Of a stretch of DNA of 64,000 nucleotides, positions 17,724 through 28,811 are shown one piece after another. The DNA lies in contig NZ_LZHZ01000006.1 of assembly GCF_001667505.1 (NCBI RefSeq), positions 1-64,000 on the forward strand. Direction: 5' to 3'. The position numbers and the translations under genes were made by a program. The notes beneath the pieces were generated by a model that was not told the origin of the DNA, did not search any database, and saw only the letters and a list, made by a program, of their open reading frames with translations. Within the stretch, counting starts at the first letter, position 1; every line of letters begins with the position of its first letter. Origin of the DNA: Mycobacterium sp. ACS1612 (GTDB lineage Bacteria > Actinomycetota > Actinomycetes > Mycobacteriales > Mycobacteriaceae).

Positions 17724-18671
17724 ATGCGGTTCATTTCGTCCGTATCCGTGTTCGCCGTGAGCCTCCTGATCGGTGTTGCCAGCGCCGGAATCGGCTACGC
17801 GGACACGGGTGAGAGCGACGGTACCGACCCCGAAACCGCAACCGTCACCAGCAAATCTGACGATAACGGGTCCGGCTCGAGGGCCGACGGCGCCAGCAAT
17901 ACCGAACCGCCGAGCACCACCTTCGGCAATGGTCGCGAAGACGTCGGCGTACAAACCAAAGCGAATGAGAAAAACAATAGCGGCACAAACCCCAAGACGA
18001 AGATTTACAGAGGGTCTTTGGTCATTCCGTACTTCCGCATTCCGCGACAAAAAGAGCTACCGCCGAGCCGATTGCCCGACCCGTCGCTTTTCTACGAAAC
18101 CATCGTGATCCCGGTGCCGACGCTCGGCGACTTACTGGCGGCGCTGCAACCGCCGCGGCCGGCGCCTGTCCCTGGTCCGTCGCTGAAGGTCCAGGCCAAG
18201 GAAGCGCCGCCGGTGGTGGACTCCATCGGGGGAGGGAACGGCGGCGTCGATCCGCTGGCGGCCGCTTACTCGGCTGAGCCGCCTGTGCTGCAGGCGCCGC
18301 TGGTGATCGCGCCGCTACCCATTCCACTGTCCGCGCCGCCCCCGCCTGTCGCGGCGGCGGGTGTGCCGTCGGCACCGGTGGCGGCGGCAGGCGCGCCCGT
18401 GCCCGCGATCCGCGGTTCACTTCCGCCGCCGCCGGAGCCGGTCGCCAATGCGGTGACGCCGATGAGCGGGCACACGGTGACACCTCGACCGACGCGGCTC
18501 GGCTATCCGCGCGAGCTACGCAGCCCGACGCCAGCCGAAGTGGCCATGCTGGCTCTGCCAGGAGTCGCGGGGCTGCTGCTGCTCACGGTCTCCGGTGGTG
18601 TCATCGGCTACCGGCAGGCCAACAGCGCCCGCTTGCTGCGCGCCCAACCCGCGGCGCGCTTCCTGCGATGA
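17724..18671 (+). CDS. Exported Pro-rich protein with C-terminal membrane anchor
   Basis: 315 residues from ATG 17724 with a strong GAGGAGG-like ribosome site just upstream. A signal peptide occupies residues 1-27 (ending GIGYA). A Ser/Asp/Asn-rich low-complexity segment follows (30-95), then a Pro/Ala/Val-rich region (135-260). A C-terminal hydrophobic helix (about 275-297, LPGVAGLLLLTVSGGVIGY) precedes a basic tail, suggesting a membrane or wall anchor. The first 110 codons are richer in A/T (Lys, Asn) than the neighbours. It is probably a mycobacterial surface protein of unknown function. Confidence 0.75.
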   Translation: MRFISSVSVFAVSLLIGVASAGIGYADTGESDGTDPETATVTSKSDDNGSGSRADGASNTEPPSTTFGNGREDVGVQTKANEKNNSGTNPKTKIYRGSLVIPYFRIPRQKELPPSRLPDPSLFYETIVIPVPTLGDLLAALQPPRPAPVPGPSLKVQAKEAPPVVDSIGGGNGGVDPLAAAYSAEPPVLQAPLVIAPLPIPLSAPPPPVAAAGVPSAPVAAAGAPVPAIRGSLPPPPEPVANAVTPMSGHTVTPRPTRLGYPRELRSPTPAEVAMLALPGVAGLLLLTVSGGVIGYRQANSARLLRAQPAARFLR

Positions 18672-18678
18672 AGGTCCG

Positions 18679-19143
18679 TCAGCCGCCCAGCGCGGCGATC
18701 AGATCCTTGATCTTGCTGGTCTCTTCCTCTGTGGCGGGTTCCTCCGCCTCGACGTCTTCGATGATGTCCTTGCGTAGACCGACGCCGTTTGCCGCTTCCT
18801 TCGTCGACAGCTTGGCGCGGCCTCGCGCGACATACAGTCGCTGGCCCAGCGTCGCGCCGGGACCGTGCGCGGCAGTCTCCATCAACTCGTCGTAACGGCG
18901 CCGGACACCGCTGAGGGCGACGATGACCGACGGGGTGACCCGACTGCGGCCCGCCGCTTCCGACAACGACGCCTGCAGTTTGCGAAGGCCGGCCAGGATG
19001 ATGCCTGCGCGGTGCGGAAAGTCCGGATCGTGCACGTCTGGAAGCGTGTCGATGGCGGCGGAGTACATGTGCATCGCCGCGTCGGCCATGCCGACAATTA
19101 CTGGGGCTTCACCATCATTGGGCGTCGAATCAGCCACTGCCAC
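18679..19143 (-). CDS. Putative DNA-binding protein with C-terminal helix-turn-helix
   Basis: 154 residues from GTG 19143 (an in-frame GTG two codons later is also possible). The C-terminal part (about 97-154: LGQRLYVARGRAKLSTKEAA, then VGLRKDIIEDVEAEEPATEEE) resembles an XRE/lambda-repressor-type HTH. The N-terminal 95 residues are helical and not recognised. There is no signal peptide. The gene lies divergently 154 bp from treS, so a regulatory link to trehalose metabolism is conceivable but only positional. The XRE assignment is moderate. Confidence 0.65.
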   Translation of the reverse strand: MAVADSTPNDGEAPVIVGMADAAMHMYSAAIDTLPDVHDPDFPHRAGIILAGLRKLQASLSEAAGRSRVTPSVIVALSGVRRRYDELMETAAHGPGATLGQRLYVARGRAKLSTKEAANGVGLRKDIIEDVEAEEPATEEETSKIKDLIAALGG

Positions 19144-19297
19144 TCAATTCTTCGTAGAGCAAAACTGCGCCAGTGATGGCCAGATCGCCACGCTGACGGA
19201 TCTAGGACGGCCAAACCGTAACCCGACTTGATGGCGGTTTCAACTGGTGGCCGTTGAGCGGTTCAGTTTCGTCAGACATGGGTAGGTTTGAAGGCTG

Positions 19298-21078
<1,781 letters not shown>

Positions 21079-21082
<4 letters not shown>

Positions 21083-22401
21083 ATCTGCCGTTCGACGAAT
21101 GGATCGTGCACCAACGCTGGTACGCCGGACGCAACCGCGAACTGACGTCCGCCGAACCCGCGGCCGTGGTGTCGCTGCGTGACGATCTCGACCTGGTGTT
21201 GCTCGACGTCTGCTACGCCGACGGGCCCAGCGACCGCTATCAGGTGATCGTGCGGTGGGACGCCGGGCCGATAGAGGAGTATGCGGACATCGCGAGCATC
21301 GGGGCCGAGGGGGACCGCACCGCGTACGACGCGCTGTACAACCCGGCGGATGCCAAATACCTGCTGTCGTTAGTCGATTCGTCGGCCGTGCTCGGCGATG
21401 TCCGGTTCGTCAAGGAGCCCGACGTGACGCTGCCGGTGGACGCCGCACCGCGGGTGGCCAGCGCTGAGCAGTCCAACACCAGCGTGATCTTCGAGGAACA
21501 GGCCGTGTTCAAGGTGTTCCGCCGGATCACGCCAGGGATCAACCCCGACATCGAACTCAACCGCGTGCTAGCCCGCGCAGGCAACGAACACGTGGCCAGG
21601 CTGCTTGGCTCCTACGAGACCACGGTCGACGGCGAGCCGTACGCGCTCGGGATGGTCACCGAATTCGCGGCCAACTCCGCCGAAGGCTGGGACATGGCGA
21701 CGGCCAGCACCCGCGACCTGTTCGCCGAGGGCGACCTATACGCCGACGAGGTGGGTGGCGACTTCGCGGGTGAGTCGTACCGGCTCGGTGAGGCGGTCGC
21801 GTCGGTGCACGCCACGCTCGCCGAACAACTCGGCACCTCGACGGTGGTGTTCCCGACCGACACCGTGCTCGAGCGGTTGTCGGCCGCCGCGGCGTCCGTG
21901 CCCGAACTGCAGGAGTACGTCCCGCTGATCGAGGAGCGCTACCGCAAGCTGGCCGAGGAGACCATCACCGTGCAACGGGTGCACGGCGACCTGCATCTCG
22001 GCCAGGTGCTGCGCATCCCGGAGGGCTGGCTGCTGATCGACTTCGAAGGCGAACCCGGTCAGCCGCTCGACGAGCGGCGCCGCCAGGATTCACCGCTGCG
22101 CGACGTGGCGGGCGTGCTGCGGTCATTCGAATACGCCGCCTATCAACGGTTGATGGAACAGTCGAGCGAGGAGGACCGCGAGCGGCAACTCGGTGCGCGG
22201 GCCCGCGAGTGGGTTGACCGCAACGCCGCCTCGTTCTGCGAGGGCTATGCCGAAGTCAGCGGCGCCGACCCGCGCGACTCAGGACACCTGCTTGCGGCCT
22301 ACGAACTCGACAAGGCCGTGTACGAGGCCGCCTACGAAGCGCGGCACCGGCCGAGTTGGCTGCCGATCCCGCTGAAGTCGATCGCGCGGATAGTGGGTTA
22401 G
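21079..22401 (+). CDS. mak: Maltokinase Mak (Pep2)
   Basis: 440 residues from ATG 21079 (ATGA overlap with the treS stop). It has a eukaryotic-kinase-like fold: [14 protein letters not shown] holds the ATP-lysine, [11 protein letters not shown] (301-311) is the catalytic loop, and LIDFEGEPG (319-327) replaces the DFG motif. It phosphorylates maltose to maltose-1-phosphate, the donor for GlgE. Slightly shorter than the M. tuberculosis protein, mainly at the N-terminus. Its stop interlocks with that of the convergent glycosidase gene (TTAG at 22398-22401). Confidence 0.95.
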
Positions 22402-23507
22402 GCCAGGTTGCGGATCACGTCCGCGGCCGGCTTGGGCGTCCAGTCCGTGCGGTACACGCCGTAGTTGTCCTGAGCGTTGCCGTTGCCGGTATTGCGGTCG
22501 CGGGTGGTGTACACGAACGCGGGGCCCGCGCCGGGCAGTCCGCGCCACGTGACGATGAAGTCCTGGATCCAGGCGGCCTGCGTGGCCTCATCCACCTTCG
22601 AGGTGGCCTCGCCGAATTCGGTGGCCCAGATCTGCTTACCGCCGTCCCCGTTGGCGTTCATCGCGGCCCGCAGACCGTCGTAGAGGCTGCGCGGCGAGTT
22701 GACCTTGCCCGTCGAGAACCGGGCGTCCGTGTTGCTGGTGAACAGGTACGGGTGGAACGCCACCGCGTCGAACGAACCCCCGCCGCCTGCGGCGTAGACG
22801 TTGTTCAGGTAGTCGACGGGGTTCTTGGTGATCGAGAAGAAGTTGATGGTCGGGCTCAACCCACCCATCACGACGGTGGCGGCCGGGTCGGCGCCCTTGA
22901 TGGCGGGATACGCGGCCTTGAGCATCTGGGCGAAACGATCGGGCTGCGGACCGGCGGCCCCCGCATTCCAGAACTGCACCGCGTTCTCCTCGTTCCACAC
23001 CTCGTAGGCGGCGATGCGGCCCGCGAAATGCGACGCGACCGTGCCCGCGAAGTTGGCGAAGGTGTTGACGTCGGCGGGCGGGCTGGAGATCGCGGGCCCG
23101 CCCCCGGTGGCCCAGCCCGGGGTCGAGTTGAGCAGACCGACGACGGCGATACCCCTGGCGTTGGCGGCGTTGATGATGGTGTCAGCCTGCCCCCAGTCGT
23201 ACGAGTCGGCGGCGGGCTGAATACCGGCCCACGGCAACATGATTCGGGCGTTGTGCACACCCGTCGACACCATCAGGTCGAGTTGCCGGTTGACGTCGTC
23301 GGGCGACAGGAACCACAGCCACGAATCGGCGAAACCGAGCGAGCCAACCGCCGCCGTCTCGCGCACCTGGTAATTCTGCGGCCTCGACTGCGGGGACAGC
23401 ACGTTGGTCAAGGTGACTGATAGCAAGATGACAGCCGCCAGCGTCATGACGCTCTTCAAGAAAGTACGCAACCCATTCCCCTCGTCTCCGGACCCGATAA
23501 GTGACAT
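22398..23507 (-). CDS. Exported glycoside hydrolase, clan GH-A type (cellulase/GH39-like)
   Basis: 369 residues from ATG 23507; several later starts are possible. An N-terminal uncleaved or cleaved signal helix is visible ([18 protein letters not shown], about residues 20-37). The TIM-barrel enzyme has YEVWNEEN (acid/base Glu in WNE) and ATEFGEAT (nucleophile Glu), as in clan A glycosidases such as GH5/GH39. It probably hydrolyses a beta-linked sugar outside the membrane; the substrate is unknown. It is convergent with mak and divergent from the DUF417 gene across an AT-rich 114-bp spacer. Confidence 0.8.
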   Translation of the reverse strand: MSLIGSGDEGNGLRTFLKSVMTLAAVILLSVTLTNVLSPQSRPQNYQVRETAAVGSLGFADSWLWFLSPDDVNRQLDLMVSTGVHNARIMLPWAGIQPAADSYDWGQADTIINAANARGIAVVGLLNSTPGWATGGGPAISSPPADVNTFANFAGTVASHFAGRIAAYEVWNEENAVQFWNAGAAGPQPDRFAQMLKAAYPAIKGADPAATVVMGGLSPTINFFSITKNPVDYLNNVYAAGGGGSFDAVAFHPYLFTSNTDARFSTGKVNSPRSLYDGLRAAMNANGDGGKQIWATEFGEATSKVDEATQAAWIQDFIVTWRGLPGAGPAFVYTTRDRNTGNGNAQDNYGVYRTDWTPKPAADVIRNLA

Positions 23508-23621
23508 CGAACTGATGTATCGGTAATTCCCCGCAAAAAATAACAAAACAGCGATTTCCGGTTTGCCGAGGGATTCAAACGCCTGGTGTAACGGTCGGCG
23601 CCCGAATCGGCACCAACCCAT

Positions 23622-24113
23622 ATGACCCTCCAACGAATCGACAAAGCGGCCCCGTTGCTCGCCCGTTATGGCCTGGTGTTCGTGATCGGCTGGTTCGGCC
23701 TGTTGAAGTTCACCCATTTCGAGGCTCAGGGCATCGAACCGATGGTCTCCGCGAGCCCGTTCATGAGTTGGCTCTACGACATCTTCTCGGTCTACACGTT
23801 CTCGGTGCTGCTCGGCGTGTTCGAGGTCGCCGCGGCGGTTCTGATCGCCGTCAAGCCGTGGTGGCCGAAGGCGTCGATCGTCGGCAGCGCGCTGGCGCTG
23901 CTGCTGTTCGTCGCGACGATCAGCTTCCTGTTCACCACCCCCGGTGTGTTCGACGACGCCGCGGGTGGCTTCCCGCTGCTGTCCGCGACCGGTGGATTCC
24001 TGATCAAGGATGTCGCGCTGATCGGCATCTCGGCGTGGACCCTTACCGACGCCCTGCGGGCAACCCGCAGCAGTCTCCCCGCCTCCTCACAGGCCCACGC
24101 AACCTCGTGGTGA
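23622..24113 (+). CDS. DUF417 (YkgB/RclC-like) membrane protein
   Basis: 163 residues with four hydrophobic segments. IGWFGLLKFTHFEAQGIEPMV is the signature of the DUF417 family, whose E. coli member YkgB (RclC) is part of the reactive-chlorine resistance operon. It is related in topology to DoxX proteins. It is probably an inner-membrane protein linked to oxidative stress, but no activity is known. The next gene starts 13 bp later, so the two may be co-transcribed. Confidence 0.8.
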   Translation: MTLQRIDKAAPLLARYGLVFVIGWFGLLKFTHFEAQGIEPMVSASPFMSWLYDIFSVYTFSVLLGVFEVAAAVLIAVKPWWPKASIVGSALALLLFVATISFLFTTPGVFDDAAGGFPLLSATGGFLIKDVALIGISAWTLTDALRATRSSLPASSQAHATSW

Positions 24114-24126
24114 CTGACTGGCGGGT

Positions 24127-26007
24127 GTGACTTCGACGCTGGACGCGCGCGCCGCCGACCTCGACCACCCGCGGCCCACCCGGTGGACCACTGACACGTG
24201 GCACCGGGTGGGCCTCGTCGCGCTTCTGCTCGCGACCGCGGTCATGTACCTGTGGAACATCACCATCAATGGCATGGGCAACCAGTTCTATGCCGCTGCT
24301 GCCCAAGCGGGTTCGAACAACTGGGAAGCGTTGCTGTTCGGCTCGCTGGACTCGCACAACTTCATCACCGTCGACAAACCGCCGGTATCGCAATGGGTGA
24401 TGGGGCTGTCCGGGCAACTCTTCGGGTTCAGCAGCGCCAGCATGATGGTGCCGCAGGCGCTGATGGCGGTGGCCGCCGTCGCGTTGCTGTACGGCGCCGT
24501 CTCGCGGGTCTGCGGCCCGACCAGCGGACTGCTCGCCGGAGCGGTGCTGGCCCTGACGCCGGTGGCGGCGTTGATGTTTCGGTTCAACAACCCCGATGCG
24601 GTGATGGTGCTGCTGATGATGGCCGCGGCGTACTGCACGGTGCGTGCTCTCGACAAGGGGCATGTGAAGTGGCTGGCCTGGGCCGGGGCGGCGTTGGGCT
24701 TCGCGTTCCTGGCGAAGATGCTCGAAGGTTTGATGGTGGCGCCCGCGCTGGCGGCGGCCTATCTGCTTGCCGCGCCGACCACGATGCGGGTCCGATTGCG
24801 GCAGATGTTGGTGGCCGCGGTCGCGTTCGTCGTCTCCGCCGGTTGGTTCGTGGTGCTGACGCTGTTGTGGCCGGCGTCGTCGCGCCCGTATATCGCCGGA
24901 TCCACCGACAACAACTTCATGAATCTGGTGTTGGGCTACAACGGGTTCGCCCGGGTACTGGGTAAGAACCACATGGCGTTCGGCGCGCCGGCCCACATCG
25001 TCGGATCGTCGGCGGGCGCGCAACTGCGGGTCGGCGGGCACGGCTTGGGCGGCTTCGGCAACCAATCGCAGGGCCTGCCGCGACTGTTCAACGGTGAATT
25101 CGGTTTCGAGATCGGCTGGTTGGTGCCTGCAGCGCTGCTGGCGACGGTCCTGGTGGCGGCATCCCGTGGCCGCGCACCGCGCACGGACCTCACTAGGGCC
25201 GCCGCGGTCCTGTTCGGCGGTTGGCTGATCGTCGACGGACTGGTGCTGAGCTTCATGCACGGGACGATCCACGCGTACTACTGCATGTCCGTCGCGCCCC
25301 CGGTGGCGGCCATGTTCGCGATCGGCGTGCATGAATTGTGGCAGCTTCGGGAAAAGTGGTTGTACCGAGGCGGTTTGGCGGTGCTGCTCGGCGGTACGGG
25401 TGTCTGGGGCTGGTACGTGCTGGGCCGCAACGCCGACTGGCTGCCCGCCCTGCGGTGGATCATCCTGGTGCTCGCGGTCGGCGCGGCAGCGTGTCTGCTT
25501 GGTCAGCGCTTCGCGACGGCCGCGCTGGGCGTCGGTGTGGTGGCTGCGCTCGCCGGACCCGCGGTCTATGCAATCGTCACCATCGGCCAACCGCACGAAG
25601 GCGGCGGCCCGACCGTCGGGCCCGCCGACAAGGACCCCCAGATGCACTTCTGGTTCGCCCAGGGCGCGGACAACCCGGACCTCACCGCGATCCTGAAGAA
25701 CACCAACACCGAATGGTCGGCGGCGGTGCTGCGGTCATCGGTGGCTGCGAACCTCGAATTGTCTTCGGACACCGCGGTGATGGCGATCGGTGGATTCATC
25801 GGCAGCGATCCGGTGCCGACGTTGAGCGAGTTCAAAGACTACGTGTCCCAGCACAAGGTGGCGTACTACGTCGTGCTGAACAACCGGGGCCACGGCCCAG
25901 GGTGGGGCAACCGCGGTCACGCCGACATCGGCAACTGGGTGGCCGCCACGTTCCGTCGGATCGACATCGGCGACGCGACGGTGTACGACTTGTCGACACC
26001 GAAGTAG
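24127..26007 (+). CDS. GT39/ArnT-like membrane glycosyltransferase
   Basis: 626 residues from GTG 24127. About 10-12 transmembrane helices are followed by a soluble tail of about 120 residues. VDKPPVSQWV near residue 80 matches the first-loop segment of the ArnT/PMT-like family, and YYCMSVAPPVAAMFAIG is another typical helix. It likely uses a polyprenyl-phosphate sugar to glycosylate a lipid, polymer or protein on the outer face. The Gly-rich stretch at about 300-320 (GGHGLGGFG) is characteristic of actinobacterial members. Acceptor unknown. The 3' end overlaps the convergent small Rossmann-type gene by 91 bp. Confidence 0.85.
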   Translation: MTSTLDARAADLDHPRPTRWTTDTWHRVGLVALLLATAVMYLWNITINGMGNQFYAAAAQAGSNNWEALLFGSLDSHNFITVDKPPVSQWVMGLSGQLFGFSSASMMVPQALMAVAAVALLYGAVSRVCGPTSGLLAGAVLALTPVAALMFRFNNPDAVMVLLMMAAAYCTVRALDKGHVKWLAWAGAALGFAFLAKMLEGLMVAPALAAAYLLAAPTTMRVRLRQMLVAAVAFVVSAGWFVVLTLLWPASSRPYIAGSTDNNFMNLVLGYNGFARVLGKNHMAFGAPAHIVGSSAGAQLRVGGHGLGGFGNQSQGLPRLFNGEFGFEIGWLVPAALLATVLVAASRGRAPRTDLTRAAAVLFGGWLIVDGLVLSFMHGTIHAYYCMSVAPPVAAMFAIGVHELWQLREKWLYRGGLAVLLGGTGVWGWYVLGRNADWLPALRWIILVLAVGAAACLLGQRFATAALGVGVVAALAGPAVYAIVTIGQPHEGGGPTVGPADKDPQMHFWFAQGADNPDLTAILKNTNTEWSAAVLRSSVAANLELSSDTAVMAIGGFIGSDPVPTLSEFKDYVSQHKVAYYVVLNNRGHGPGWGNRGHADIGNWVAATFRRIDIGDATVYDLSTPK

Positions 26008-26219
26008 TCACGGACCTTGGTTTGAAGCCGGGCGATCTGTGCGGGGTCGGCGGGGTCGGCCGCGACCGCGAGCACCCGGTCGGATGGATAGCCATGCATG
26101 AGCGGGACCAGGTCGGTGGCGAAGCGACTGCTGATCGCGACTCGGTGGCCGTCGCGCAACAACTTCCGGGCCAGCCGCGCGCCTTCTTCGGTGCCGGCGT
26201 CGAGTACGAGAACAATCAT
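25917..26219 (-). CDS. Small Rossmann-fold protein, possible SDR fragment
   Basis: 100 residues from ATG 26219. The first 75 look like the beginning of an NAD(P)-binding Rossmann fold: MIVLVLDAGTEEGARLARKL, then GHRVAISSRFATDLV, then AVAADPADPAQI. The glycine loop is incomplete (DAGTEEG) and there is no catalytic Tyr-Lys domain. The last 30 residues are read from antisense of the GT39 gene and are unlikely to be conserved. It may be a free-standing mini-Rossmann protein or a decayed dehydrogenase. The base pattern of the first 75 codons supports a real coding past. Confidence 0.5.
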   Translation of the reverse strand: MIVLVLDAGTEEGARLARKLLRDGHRVAISSRFATDLVPLMHGYPSDRVLAVAADPADPAQIARLQTKVRDYFGVDKSYTVASPMSIRRNVAATQLPMSA

Positions 26220-26281
26220 GTGTTCATCGTGTCGCCGCCGGGTGTGTCGGCGATGTGCGGGACCTATGACCCGCAGATGAA

Positions 26282-27103
26282 CTAGCGGACCAGGCGGCGC
26301 AGCAGGGTGGAGGCCACCGCGATGCCGAGGACCGCGGCCAGCATCAGCACGCCGATGTCGAGAATCGCGTTGCTCGGCGTGCCGATCAGCAGCCCGCGCA
26401 ACGCATTCACCTCATAGGACAGCGGGTTGATCGCCGACAGCCAGCGCAGCCAGTGGGGCATGACGTCGACGGGGTAGAGCGCGTTGGATGCGAAGAACAA
26501 CGGCATCGTGATGGCCTGGCCGATGCCCATCATCCGGTCCCGGTGGCGCACCAGACCCGCCAGAGTCATGGAAAGGCATGCGAAGAACGCCGCGGCGAGC
26601 ACCACCACCGCCATCGCGGCAAGGATCTTCAGCGGGTTGACGGTCAGGTGCGCACCGAGCAGATAGGCCAGTGCCAGCACGCCGATCACCTGCACCACCG
26701 ACCGCACGCCGGCGGCGAACGCCTTACCCGTGATGAGGGCCGGCGCGGGAGCGGGCGTCACCATCAACTTGGCCAGTATGCCCGCGTCGCGGTCCCAGAT
26801 GAGTTGGATGCCGTAGAAGATCGAGATGAACATCGCCGATTGCGCGATGATGCCGGGCGCCAGGAAGGCGAGGTACGGCACGTCGCCGGTGTCGATCACC
26901 CGCAACCGGTTGAACGTCTGACCGAAGATCAGCAGCCACAGCGCCGGCTGCACCATCCTGGTGAACAACTCCGTGTTGTCGTGGCGCAGCTTCTGCAACT
27001 CCACGATCGCGAAAGCGCTCATCCGCATGGCCATTCCGCGGACACGCCGCCAGCCGCGCGGCGCGAGGACAATCTGCACGTCGATGCTCTGGTCAACTGA
27101 CAC
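26282..27103 (-). CDS. ABC-2 type exporter permease (DrrB-like)
   Basis: 273 residues from GTG 27103, which overlaps the 3' end of the ATPase gene by 11 nt. A polar N-terminus is followed by six hydrophobic segments. The family stretch NPLSYEVNALRGLL lies between helices 5 and 6. It forms the membrane half of a DrrAB-type exporter of drugs or lipids. It belongs to a three-gene operon MarR-ATPase-permease with overlapping frames. Substrate unknown. Confidence 0.88.
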   Translation of the reverse strand: MSVDQSIDVQIVLAPRGWRRVRGMAMRMSAFAIVELQKLRHDNTELFTRMVQPALWLLIFGQTFNRLRVIDTGDVPYLAFLAPGIIAQSAMFISIFYGIQLIWDRDAGILAKLMVTPAPAPALITGKAFAAGVRSVVQVIGVLALAYLLGAHLTVNPLKILAAMAVVVLAAAFFACLSMTLAGLVRHRDRMMGIGQAITMPLFFASNALYPVDVMPHWLRWLSAINPLSYEVNALRGLLIGTPSNAILDIGVLMLAAVLGIAVASTLLRRLVR

Positions 27104-27932
27104 GGCGGGCCGTCCTTCTGGTGTTGCGGATCGCGCGGATCCCGGTCTGCGAGGTGTCTTCACCGAGATCCGAACCTGCGTAATGACGGAAGACGTCTTC
27201 GAGCGTCGCTTCTTCCGGAGCCGCGCTGGCGGCGACATGTGCCTGGGACACGGTCTGCTTCAGCTCGGCGGGCGTCCCGACCGCCTGCAGCTGACCGTGA
27301 TGCATCAGTGCCACCCGGTCGCACAGCGCGTCCGCCTCGGCCATGTAGTGGGTGGTCAGCAGCACGGTCATGCCGAAGGTGCGCTGCATGTACTCGACCT
27401 GGGCCCAGACGCTGTCGCGCGCAATGGGATCCAGGCCCACGGTCGGCTCGTCGAGGATCAGCAGCGACGGCCGGTTGACCAGCGCCTGCGCCAATTCCAG
27501 TCGCCGGACCATACCGCCGGAGTACGTGCCTGCGACGGCGTCGGCGACGTCGAGCAGTTGCATCGCGTCGAGCACTTCGTCGACCCGGTCGGCGCGTTCA
27601 CCGCGCGGCACGTCGTACAGCCGGGCGAACAGCTCGACGTTCTGCCTGCCGGTCAAAGCCGCCTCGATCGAAAGCTGTTGCGGCACATAGCCGATGTTGT
27701 GCCGGATGTCCATGGTGTGGCGGCGGGAGTCGAGGCCGAAGACGGCCACCTGGCCGCTCTGCACCGGGGTCAGCGTGGTCAGCACCCGGACCACCGTGGT
27801 CTTGCCTGCCCCGTTGGGGCCGAGCAGGCCGACCGTCTCACCGCAGCGGACCGCCAGGTTGAGATCGTCGACCGCGGTGAACTGCCCGTAGCGGTGGGTC
27901 AGGTGCTGACAGTCGATCGCAAGCGGTGTCAT
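27093..27932 (-). CDS. ABC exporter ATPase (DrrA-like)
   Basis: 279 residues. Walker A GPNGAGKTT (about 38-46), Q-loop region YVPQQLSIEAALTGRQNVE, signature YSGGMVRRLELAQAL, Walker B LLILDEPTVGLDP and switch His LLTTHYMAEAD are all present. The C-terminal extension is short. It resembles daunorubicin-resistance type ATPases. Its ATG overlaps the stop of the MarR gene (ATGA at 27929-27932), so regulator and pump are coupled. It would power the permease encoded next. Confidence 0.92.
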   Translation of the reverse strand: MTPLAIDCQHLTHRYGQFTAVDDLNLAVRCGETVGLLGPNGAGKTTVVRVLTTLTPVQSGQVAVFGLDSRRHTMDIRHNIGYVPQQLSIEAALTGRQNVELFARLYDVPRGERADRVDEVLDAMQLLDVADAVAGTYSGGMVRRLELAQALVNRPSLLILDEPTVGLDPIARDSVWAQVEYMQRTFGMTVLLTTHYMAEADALCDRVALMHHGQLQAVGTPAELKQTVSQAHVAASAAPEEATLEDVFRHYAGSDLGEDTSQTGIRAIRNTRRTARRVS

Positions 27933-28384
27933 CGCGACTGCCTCTCATGCAGCATGCGGGTCATCTCGGCGAGTACCTCCAGTCCGTGTTCCAGGCTGTC
28001 GAGTTGGTCGGGGTCCAACTCGTCGAGCACCGCGACGAGCGCGGCGCGGCGCGCGGCGCGCGATTGGTCGGCGATGCGTTGCGCTGACTCCGTCAGTCGC
28101 AACCGGCCCACCCTGCGGTCCTCCGCGTCGACGGTGCGGATGAGCAGGCCGTCGGCCGAGAGTTTGGACACCAGCGTCGAGGCCGTGTTCGGCACCAACC
28201 CCAACTCGGTGGCCGCCTCTCGCACCGAAATACCCGGTTGGCGACCGACCAAGCGCAGCATCTCGGCCTGCGACTGGGTCAGCCCGGTGGCGTCGAACCC
28301 GCTGCCCGTCGACCGGCGCAACTGTCGGCGGAACCGGCCCACCACGTTGAACAACTCGGCGATCAGATCGGTGCGGGTCTCCAC
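27929..28384 (-). CDS. MarR-family regulator of the adjacent exporter
   Basis: 151 residues from GTG 28384. The winged helix covers about 48-105: ISVREAATELGLVPNTASTL is the HTH and DAEDRRVGRLRLT the DRR wing. It heads the operon with the DrrAB-like pump. A TAATAT -10 hexamer lies about 8 nt before the GTG with a perfect palindrome immediately upstream, so it is probably autorepressed and the mRNA has little or no leader. A drug-like ligand as inducer is the usual pattern in the family. Confidence 0.9.
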   Translation of the reverse strand: METRTDLIAELFNVVGRFRRQLRRSTGSGFDATGLTQSQAEMLRLVGRQPGISVREAATELGLVPNTASTLVSKLSADGLLIRTVDAEDRRVGRLRLTESAQRIADQSRAARRAALVAVLDELDPDQLDSLEHGLEVLAEMTRMLHERQSR

Positions 28385-28392
28385 GACGTCCG

Positions 28393-28412
28393 ATATTACC
28401 TCTGTTACAGAG
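28393..28412 (-). promoter_or_regulatory. Promoter -10 and palindromic operator of the MarR-exporter operon
   Basis: On the minus strand TAATAT (28398-28393) is a near-consensus -10. Directly upstream is the perfect dyad CTCTGTAACAGAG (28412-28400; 6-bp arms, 1-bp centre), within the -35/-10 spacer. A dimeric repressor bound here would block RNA polymerase. No good -35 is evident. The divergent gene at 28440 may share the control. Confidence 0.6.
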
Positions 28413-28439
28413 TCTTTTTGTAGGGGTCAGAATGAAGCC

Positions 28440-28811
28440 ATGGCCTCCTATCTGCTCAACGACGCCGCGGTGGCGAAAGCCAGGGCGCTGATCGACGCTC
28501 GGCAGTACGTGCTCGACAGCGACTGGGGAGAGGTGCAACCGCGCGCCGACGCGCAGAACAGCTACCTCAAAACGCATAGCTGGGCCGAATACGCCGAGTG
28601 GCACCTGGGGCTCACGCAGGGTGCCTCCGACGAGACGAAGGCGCGATATGCGTTCGTGTACGGCGACTTTCGCCGACTCCACCGCACCGGCCTGATCGCC
28701 TGCGTCTATCGGGCCGCCGAGTGGCGGCACAAGGACGTCGAACTGGCCGCCCACGACCTGCTGCAGTACCTCGACAAGAAGACGGGCCTGGAGCCGACCG
28801 CCAAGTCGTGA
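28440..28811 (+). CDS. Conserved actinobacterial hypothetical protein
   Basis: 123 residues from ATG 28440; a different-frame ATG 8 nt upstream opens no useful frame. The protein is soluble, mixed helical, with the stretches NDAAVAKARALIDARQYVL and HSWAEYAEWHLGLT, and ends with a helical HDLLQYLDKKTGL. I recall close relatives in many Actinobacteria without a known function. Divergent from the MarR/exporter operon. Its TGA is directly followed by the stop codon of the convergent TetR gene (28812). Confidence 0.75.
   Translation: MASYLLNDAAVAKARALIDARQYVLDSDWGEVQPRADAQNSYLKTHSWAEYAEWHLGLTQGASDETKARYAFVYGDFRRLHRTGLIACVYRAAEWRHKDVELAAHDLLQYLDKKTGLEPTAKS

Noticed and set aside
17583..18050. Long upstream extension of the HugZ-like protein
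   Set aside because: It would overlap the signal peptide gene on the other strand and contains no split-barrel sequence.
24043..25647. 534-codon open frame on the minus strand
   Set aside because: It is antisense to the GT39-type gene and rich in His/Arg/Gln repeats, typical of a GC-driven shadow.
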